Origin: Bacteroidales bacterium
GTDB lineage: Bacteria > Bacteroidota > Bacteroidia > Bacteroidales > UBA932
Assembly: GCA_024398105.1 (NCBI GenBank)
Contig: JAKSJP010000006.1
Span: forward strand, 28,373 to 92,372
Direction of reading: 5' to 3'
DNA: 64,000 nt
The notes beneath the pieces are model-generated. The model was not told the DNA's origin, searched no databases, and was given only the letters and a program-made list of their open reading frames with translations. A program made the position numbers and the translations under genes. Shown piece after piece: positions 58,385-64,000 of this stretch. The first letter of the stretch is position 1. Each line of letters starts with the position of its first letter.

Positions 58385-59887
58385 CTAATTATTTCTTCTC
58401 GGCATGCGCATGACAGGCGCAGGCTTCTCCGATATAGGCTTGAGCTCCATCTGGAACGGGATGGTCGGAAGACCGCTTGCACTCTTGAGATTACCTACCA
58501 TGAAATCTCTATAGCAGTAGCGCACATACCTTGGCTCAGGGCAATCCTTGGTCCTGAGTGTCACGAAAGCGCCGTCGCCGAATGCCGATCCGGTCTCACC
58601 CTTGACAGCATGGAAATGTCCGGCCTCTCCTGCCACCTCGAATCCGATAATCTCATCGTAACCAAGGAAACCATTGTTCGCATTGTCAAAGTACACTGTG
58701 ACCTTGTCGCCGTCGTAATATGCGGCCCTGGCCTCCGGGTTCATCGCAGGCAGCGCATCAAAGCCATATGCAAGACGCATGGCCTGGAAGCATGCCCTCT
58801 CACCTATCTGACGCTTCTGTGAAGGATGTACCTGATAGCGTTCATAGTCATAGGTAAGGTCATTGGTTCCGATGAGAGCACAGTTCTCGATCGCCTTGTA
58901 TGCCTTGAACTGCTGCTCACGGATGATCGGGCCATGCTCGTCCTGAAGACCATAGTTGCCGTCATAATACTCGTAAGGAGGGAGCTCGACGATAAGGAAA
59001 GGGATGTCGCCGCGGCCGAAGTCGCTGCGCCAGGTCTTCACCATGGTCTGAAGCATCTCGGAATAGTCCTCTGTGAGCTCGCTCACATTTGACTCGCCCT
59101 GGTACCAGATGATACCGTTGACAGTATACTTGCTGGAAGGCTTGAACATGCCGTTATACATCACGTATGGCTTCTTCATCGCGTTGACAGACTGGTCAGC
59201 AGCCTTGGCGAGATCGACCTTAGGGAAGTCGGCGAGGGATTCCTTGCTCATCCATGGCTCGATGTTCGAGCCGCCCCAGCTGGCATTGATGACACCTACA
59301 GGGACGTCGAGGGCCTTTGAAAGACGGCTTGCGAAGAAGTATGCGACAGCTCCGAACCTTGGAGAGTTCATCGCGTTTGAGACCTGCCATGGAGCATCCA
59401 CGTCATATTCAGGGTCAAGCGAGGTGACCTTCTTGACAGTGGCATGTCTCACGCCCTTGTACTGGCCTGAAAGCGCGATCTCCTCGAGAGAGCCCTCCAC
59501 AGGAGTTCCGTTGCCGCCGCCAAGAGTCATCTCCATGTTGCTCTGGCCGCTGCAGAACCACACCTCACCGATGAGGACGTTCTTCGCCACGACTGTCTCG
59601 CCGCCGCTTCTGGCAGTGACGGTCTGCGGATCGAAGGTAGCCGCAGGAGTCTGCACCATGGCCTCCCAATGTCCGTCAGCATCTGCCTTGGCAGAGACAG
59701 AACCTGACTTCCATGACACCGACACCGTGACTGTCGCTCTTGGTGCGGCGATGCCGTATATCCTCGCCTGGGTCTGCTGCTGGAGAACCATGTTGTCACC
59801 GACAAGACCTGCGAACTTGAGATTACCTGCGCTGAGCACGAATGGCATGCTGAGAGCCACGAGTGCTATTGCAATCAATTTTTTCAT
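58385..59887 (-). CDS. Secreted SASA-family acetylesterase
   Basis: This 500-residue protein has a signal peptide (cleavage after VLSAG, about 20) and a sialate-O-acetylesterase-type (SASA) SGNH domain. The catalytic serine is in CSGQSNMEMTLGG (about 112-124), and the histidine in YQVHPSQKRQIGERA (about 340-354) with GTNDLTYD before it. An N-terminal Ig-like domain precedes the catalytic part. Despite the family name, many members act as acetylxylan esterases; the GH120 and esterase neighbours favour xylan acetyl groups here (inference). Confidence 0.88.
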   Translation of the reverse strand: MKKLIAIALVALSMPFVLSAGNLKFAGLVGDNMVLQQQTQARIYGIAAPRATVTVSVSWKSGSVSAKADADGHWEAMVQTPAATFDPQTVTARSGGETVVAKNVLIGEVWFCSGQSNMEMTLGGGNGTPVEGSLEEIALSGQYKGVRHATVKKVTSLDPEYDVDAPWQVSNAMNSPRFGAVAYFFASRLSKALDVPVGVINASWGGSNIEPWMSKESLADFPKVDLAKAADQSVNAMKKPYVMYNGMFKPSSKYTVNGIIWYQGESNVSELTEDYSEMLQTMVKTWRSDFGRGDIPFLIVELPPYEYYDGNYGLQDEHGPIIREQQFKAYKAIENCALIGTNDLTYDYERYQVHPSQKRQIGERACFQAMRLAYGFDALPAMNPEARAAYYDGDKVTVYFDNANNGFLGYDEIIGFEVAGEAGHFHAVKGETGSAFGDGAFVTLRTKDCPEPRYVRYCYRDFMVGNLKSASGLPTIPFQMELKPISEKPAPVMRMPRRNN

Positions 59888-59922
59888 AATGGTTCCTGTT
59901 TATTACAATTAGGTATATAGCC

Positions 59923-61815
59923 TTATTTCTTATAGAACACAGTGTTGAAGAAGTCTTCCATCTGACGTGCATAAGGAGCTCCGTATTTCCAGAACACTTC
60001 CTTTGTCGCTGAATCAGGTTTCCAGTCGTAGTATGCGTGCTGTGCACCTGGGACCTTGATATACTCCACGCTCTGGCCGGCAGCCTTGAGTGCGTTGTAG
60101 TAGAGCACGTTAGCCTCGTCGCTGACGGTGGTGTCCTCGGTACCACGGTTGAGCCAGTGAGGAATCTGGCGGACCTTAGGAGACGGGATGTTCGCGATAG
60201 GAGCGACTGCCTTCTGGCCATCCTCCGGGAGGTCGCGTACGAATCTCTTGATGTCAGACACGTCGAAGATACCATAGTTAGGAGCCACAGCCTTGATTGC
60301 GAGAAGGCTCTTGCGAGCGTCCTTGATCTTCATTCCCTCTGGCATATATGTAGGAAGATACTCGTAGACTCCCGGGATCTTTCCGAACCCTCTGTCGCCT
60401 ACCTTTTCGATCATATTGGCCACGCTTGCACAGAGATGTCCGCCTGCGCTGTCGCCTGTGACTGCAAGCTTAGCAGGATCGAGCCCGTACTCAGCGGCAT
60501 GCTCCTGGATATGGAGGATCGCACCATAGCAGTCCTCGATGAGCTGGTTCATGGTATTAGGAGTCTTGTCTCCGTCGGCTGTGCCTATCCAGCGATAGTC
60601 GATGCTGAACACCACATACTTGCCATCCCTTGCGAGCTCTCTTGCCATACCTGACATCACATCCTCGCAGTTCATTCTCCATGCGCCGCCGTGGATGATG
60701 ACGATGCCTGGAAGCTTCTTCGCTCCGTCCGGGATGAATGCGTCGTACTTGAGAGGCTTCACGCCTGGCTGGGCATAGACGATGTCCTGTCTGCATGTGA
60801 CTCCCTTGAGGACAGAAGGCTCGACGAACGATGCTCCTACAGAGCAGTTGCCGCTGACGTTGACCTCGAATTCCTTCTGGAAATACTCTGTGAAGAAAGC
60901 GAATCCGCCATTCATCGCCTGATAGCCGCACTCGAAGGCATAGCCAGGATCAGGGGTCGCGATGAACTTGAGGACAGTGCCCTTAGGAAGGTATGCGCCC
61001 TTCTCGAGGTCGGCTGTATTCACATCCGCACCGCCTACAAGAGTGACCTTGCCACCCTTGTGCTCGCCGATCCATACCCTTGCGTACTTGGTCGCGAGTG
61101 CGCGGTTGATGACAGGAGTCACGGTCTTCTCCATGACCTTATATCCCTCGATCACAGGATGGCAGCCATCCTTCGAGTATTCCGGGTTCATGCTACCGTC
61201 CTCGGCCGCCATTGCTGAATGGTAGTCTACGTACGGCACGTCTGCCTTGGCACAATATTCCTTGATCTTACGGTTGAGCTCGATGATCGTTCCGGCAGGG
61301 TGCTCGACCTCACGGCGCCAGAAGAAGAAATCACAAGGAGGAACTGACACGACGATCGGAATGATGTCATTCTGACGGGCGAGGTCTACCATGGACATTA
61401 TCTGGGTCACCACGTTGTCGAGGGTGATGCGACCGTTGTTCTTGGCGACGTCGTTCGTACCGCAGCTGATGACTACGACCTTCGGATGGAGCTCGACGAC
61501 GTCACGCTGGAAACGGGCAAGCATCTTGGAAGATGTCTGGCCGCTGATTCCGCGTCCGATATAGTTGTTGTCGGTGAAGAATGCAGGATCCTGGTCGACC
61601 CAGTACTCGGTGATGGAGTCACCCATGAACACCACGAGGGGTGCTTTGGTAACCTTCGCGTTGGCCTCGGCATATTTGTCGAAGCCGGCCCAGTCCTGCT
61701 CAAGCATAGGGTTGGCAGGACGCCCGGCAGGAGCAGTCCTTGCTGCCTGCTGGGCGAAAGCCGAAGATGTAAGGCCCATGGCGAGGGCCACTGCGATCAG
61801 TCTTAGGGATTTCAT
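59923..61815 (-). CDS. Two-domain esterase: SGNH hydrolase plus alpha/beta hydrolase
   Basis: This 630-residue secreted protein (signal to about residue 21) holds two esterases. Residues about 58-240 form an SGNH/GDSL domain with S67 (FMGDSITEYW), the GTND block at 119-122 and the D216/H219 pair in DGCHPVIEGY. Residues about 250-335 are a small beta repeat-like linker. Residues about 340-630 form an alpha/beta hydrolase with HGGAW (375-379), S456 in GDSAGG, D561 and H593 (AQHAYYDW). Both catalytic sets look complete. Likely substrates are acetyl or feruloyl esters on hemicellulose (inference from neighbours). Confidence 0.88.
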   Translation of the reverse strand: MKSLRLIAVALAMGLTSSAFAQQAARTAPAGRPANPMLEQDWAGFDKYAEANAKVTKAPLVVFMGDSITEYWVDQDPAFFTDNNYIGRGISGQTSSKMLARFQRDVVELHPKVVVISCGTNDVAKNNGRITLDNVVTQIMSMVDLARQNDIIPIVVSVPPCDFFFWRREVEHPAGTIIELNRKIKEYCAKADVPYVDYHSAMAAEDGSMNPEYSKDGCHPVIEGYKVMEKTVTPVINRALATKYARVWIGEHKGGKVTLVGGADVNTADLEKGAYLPKGTVLKFIATPDPGYAFECGYQAMNGGFAFFTEYFQKEFEVNVSGNCSVGASFVEPSVLKGVTCRQDIVYAQPGVKPLKYDAFIPDGAKKLPGIVIIHGGAWRMNCEDVMSGMARELARDGKYVVFSIDYRWIGTADGDKTPNTMNQLIEDCYGAILHIQEHAAEYGLDPAKLAVTGDSAGGHLCASVANMIEKVGDRGFGKIPGVYEYLPTYMPEGMKIKDARKSLLAIKAVAPNYGIFDVSDIKRFVRDLPEDGQKAVAPIANIPSPKVRQIPHWLNRGTEDTTVSDEANVLYYNALKAAGQSVEYIKVPGAQHAYYDWKPDSATKEVFWKYGAPYARQMEDFFNTVFYKK

Positions 61816-61832
61816 TGTATTCCGTCAAATAT

Positions 61833-63842
61833 TTAGAACTTCCAAACCATGAAGGTGTTCTCACCTGTCTTGAGGTTCTCGAAAGGACCTACCTTAGGGC
61901 TTGACGCATTACGTGCATTGCCGAAGAAGTCGTGGTCGACCTGAAGCTTGGTACCGTCAGGGTTCTCGAAGTAACCGTTTGAGTAGTAAGTCTTACCAAG
62001 GTTGTCAGTACCCATGGTCTGAGTCTTGACGTTGTTGATGGAGTTGTCAGCGGTGATCTTGAGGACGATGCCCTCTGCTGTCTTCTCGAGAGATACCTTT
62101 GCATCAGCACCTGTGCTGACTGCACCCTCTTCGTAGGCATAATGCTTGACACCGTTCATGTAGACGTTGTTGCCTACTCTCATTGCAAGCTGGAAGCGTG
62201 ATGACTGGCTGTTGCCTGCTGCCATCTGCTCTACGAAGCTCTTAGGGAGAGCGTCGGTCTTGCGGGTGTTGAGGTCACGGTAGATGCCCTCGTAGAATGG
62301 AGGTCTCTCATCGTATACTGATGTACCTGCGTCCTTGGTCTTGAGCTCTGAATCAGGAGCGATGGTGAAGATGTTGTTGAAGTAACGGTCGTCACCACCA
62401 GGGAAGTTCATCACACCGACGATCTTTGTTGAGTGTGGATAGTGGTATGGAGTGTAACGGTCAGTCACAGGATGGAATGTGATGTATCCTGAGATGATGT
62501 TGTGTACCCATGCTGAACCCTGACCCCACTCGAGGAATGCGTTAGGTGAAAGGAGTACGTTGTTGTCGATGAGACATGGACCATGGGTTACCTCTGTCCA
62601 GATGTCAGTGTGGTCGTTGTTGAAGAATACATTGCCGGTCACGCGTGTGCCGATGCCCTGCCAGTCAAGCCAGAGACCGTTGTAGCCGTTCTCGAGGATG
62701 TTGTTCCTGATGATACAGTCGATAGCTGCGTGGAGCTTGATACAGCCGACCTCAGCACCTGCGTACTGGCGCTTTGCGTTGATGTCGTGGATGTAGTTGT
62801 GCTCGATTGTAGAGAATACACCGCCGAGGTGGCCTACGATACCTGCCTGCTCGCAGTCGAAGATCTCGTTGTTGCGGATGATGTGTGAACCGATGTTCTC
62901 CTTCTTCCAACCCATGTCCTCAGCCTGGAAGATAGACTCGAGCTCACGGTTGAAGCCTACGAGCTCGCGCTCGATGGTCCAGCGGTTCTGACCTGAAGCG
63001 CGGTCCTTACCGATACAGATACCTACGCACTTAGAGTTGCTGATCACGTTGTCCTCGATCACCCATCCCTTGCTCCAATGAGGTCCTACGAGACCCTGCT
63101 GGAATGCTGTAGGAGGTGCCCAGTTGGTAGCGGCTGCGCTCATGTGGAAGCCCTTTACGGTGATGTAGTTCACACCTGGGAGAGCCGGGAAGAAGCATGC
63201 AGGACGTGCATTGACCTCTACGAGCTCCTTGTTAGGGTTCACACCTGCGCCGAAGTTTGCCCAGATGGTGGTCTCTGTGTCAGTAACCTCTACATACCAT
63301 GCACGCTTAGCCTGCTCAGCCTTGCGGGTGTTCTGTGGGATCACAGGGTTGTCGACACCTTCGCGGGTGATCGACTGGAAAAGAGACACGTTGTTGAGAT
63401 AGACCTCACCGACTACATAAGCGTCGTTGGTCTGGCTGAGCCAGTCACCTACGAGCGGTTCTGCGAACGGATTGAAATCCTTGAAGAAAGAGTTTGGAAG
63501 AACGACCTTCCATACGTCTGTCTTGCCCTGGCGTACCCAGCCTGTGACGATCTCTGAACCCTTGATCCAGACTTCCTCACCTGGAGCAGCCATGTATGTG
63601 ATGCGGCTGTACTCGTCGGCACCTGAGTTGCGAGGCTGTACCCACTCACGGTAGACGCCCTCGTGTACGATTACGGTGTCACCGGTCCTGAGGACCATGG
63701 CAGCCTTGTTGATTGTAAGGAACGGAGACGCTGCAGAGCCATCGTTCTGGTCCGAGCCTGTCTTAGCGACATGGAACTCTCTTGCAGAAAGCCCTAAGGT
63801 CACGAAAAGTGCCATCGCGGCTGTGATAAAGCTTTTTCTCAT
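61833..63842 (-). CDS. GH120-family beta-xylosidase, secreted
   Basis: This 669-residue protein has a signal peptide (cleavage near LSAREF, about 20) and a right-handed parallel beta-helix that follows the known GH120 enzyme of Thermoanaerobacterium motif by motif: EWVQPRNSG, VLPNSFF, WAPPTAFQQGLVGPHWSKGW, GHLGGVFS and GYNGLWLDWQ. The nucleophile would be D393 (LWLDWQ) and the acid/base E417 (WTEVTHGP). GH120 enzymes release xylose from xylo-oligosaccharides. It is the first gene of the downstream esterase/arabinosidase set (gap to the next gene 17 bases). Confidence 0.9.
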   Translation of the reverse strand: MRKSFITAAMALFVTLGLSAREFHVAKTGSDQNDGSAASPFLTINKAAMVLRTGDTVIVHEGVYREWVQPRNSGADEYSRITYMAAPGEEVWIKGSEIVTGWVRQGKTDVWKVVLPNSFFKDFNPFAEPLVGDWLSQTNDAYVVGEVYLNNVSLFQSITREGVDNPVIPQNTRKAEQAKRAWYVEVTDTETTIWANFGAGVNPNKELVEVNARPACFFPALPGVNYITVKGFHMSAAATNWAPPTAFQQGLVGPHWSKGWVIEDNVISNSKCVGICIGKDRASGQNRWTIERELVGFNRELESIFQAEDMGWKKENIGSHIIRNNEIFDCEQAGIVGHLGGVFSTIEHNYIHDINAKRQYAGAEVGCIKLHAAIDCIIRNNILENGYNGLWLDWQGIGTRVTGNVFFNNDHTDIWTEVTHGPCLIDNNVLLSPNAFLEWGQGSAWVHNIISGYITFHPVTDRYTPYHYPHSTKIVGVMNFPGGDDRYFNNIFTIAPDSELKTKDAGTSVYDERPPFYEGIYRDLNTRKTDALPKSFVEQMAAGNSQSSRFQLAMRVGNNVYMNGVKHYAYEEGAVSTGADAKVSLEKTAEGIVLKITADNSINNVKTQTMGTDNLGKTYYSNGYFENPDGTKLQVDHDFFGNARNASSPKVGPFENLKTGENTFMVWKF

Positions 63843-63894
63843 AATTATGATTAATATTTGATAAGTGATTTCAGTAATCTTAGTGTATGTTTGT

Positions 63895-63909
63895 TAAAGA
63901 TAGGGATTT
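63895..63909 (-). promoter_or_regulatory. Promoter motif AAATCCCTATCTTTA for the GH120 gene
   Basis: On the minus strand AAATCCCTATCTTTA lies 52 bases before the GH120 ATG; TATCTTTA matches seven of eight -7 positions. The identical 15-mer precedes the serine hydrolase gene at 24840. The remaining 90 bases to the window edge hold an imperfect palindrome around TAGCGATAATAAATTGCTA but no gene. Confidence 0.45.
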
Positions 63910-64000
63910 TCAGATAGAATATAGGTGAAATTTCGCTTTTTCTTTTGAGTAGCGATAATAAATTGCTATCTTGTCTGGACATTGGTATTCAGTAACTAAT

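Overview
The window is a stretch of Bacteroidota chromosome, most likely order Bacteroidales. The evidence is the Bacteroidetes -7 promoter box (TAnnTTTG) in front of many genes, a SusC/SusD pair, Rnf genes in the order BCDGEA, a SerC-SerA-DUF1015 operon, and domains typical of the group (DUF4783, DUF4954, DUF5012-like). Genes look close to balanced in GC and intergenic gaps are AT-rich. An uncultured gut or rumen lineage is plausible but is inference. I see no rRNA, tRNA, CRISPR array, transposase or phage gene.

Layout. 1-2.6 kb: a cut-off membrane sensor-like gene, rlmH, a DUF4783 protein and efp. 2.7-5.3 kb: a tryptophanase/tyrosine phenol-lyase relative divergent from an AraC regulator, with a repeated operator-like motif between them. 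5.3-13.4 kb: ispH-cmk, an NtrC-type regulator without a DNA-binding domain, lptB-dnaX, then an operon of a secreted unknown, an M16 peptidase and an O-methyltransferase. 13.5-22 kb: serC-serA-DUF1015, YigZ, a pRiA4b ORF-3-like protein with miaA, and murB-murA. 21.4-27.4 kb: two related small outer-membrane proteins, an acyl-ACP thioesterase, a DUF4954 hexapeptide-repeat protein, a serine hydrolase, and two convergent intergenic regions with long inverted repeats. The second region is 506 bp, noncoding and rich in GC hairpins.

27.4-38.6 kb, all on the minus strand: two M23 peptidases, a MerR-type regulator, a coiled-coil zinc-ribbon protein, dnaB, a DUF3108 protein, an RseC-family protein and rnfBCDGEA, the ion-pumping ferredoxin:NAD oxidoreductase. 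38.7-45 kb, plus strand: alaS, one reading frame joining an LptF/LptG permease to methionyl-tRNA formyltransferase, thiamine pyrophosphokinase and a small Spy-like secreted protein. 45-47.9 kb: an exported iron-sulfur aldo/keto reductase and a membrane polyferredoxin.

48-64 kb is accessory, all on the minus strand. A SusC-SusD pair with two small lipoproteins forms one uptake unit. It is followed by a set suited to substituted xylan: a GH120 beta-xylosidase, a two-domain SGNH plus alpha/beta esterase, a SASA-type acetylesterase, an ECF sigma factor with a four-helix membrane partner, a GH127/GH146-type beta-L-arabinofuranosidase and an FKBP isomerase. Together these would import glycan fragments, remove acyl groups, and cut xylose and arabinose.

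The points most worth a second look are the permease-Fmt fusion, the TACCATnnTTAC operator cluster, two places where a TTTGGCACG motif sits between a stop codon and a terminator (possible sigma-54 small RNAs), the long inverted-repeat elements, and several changed catalytic residues (lyase, MurA, SerA).
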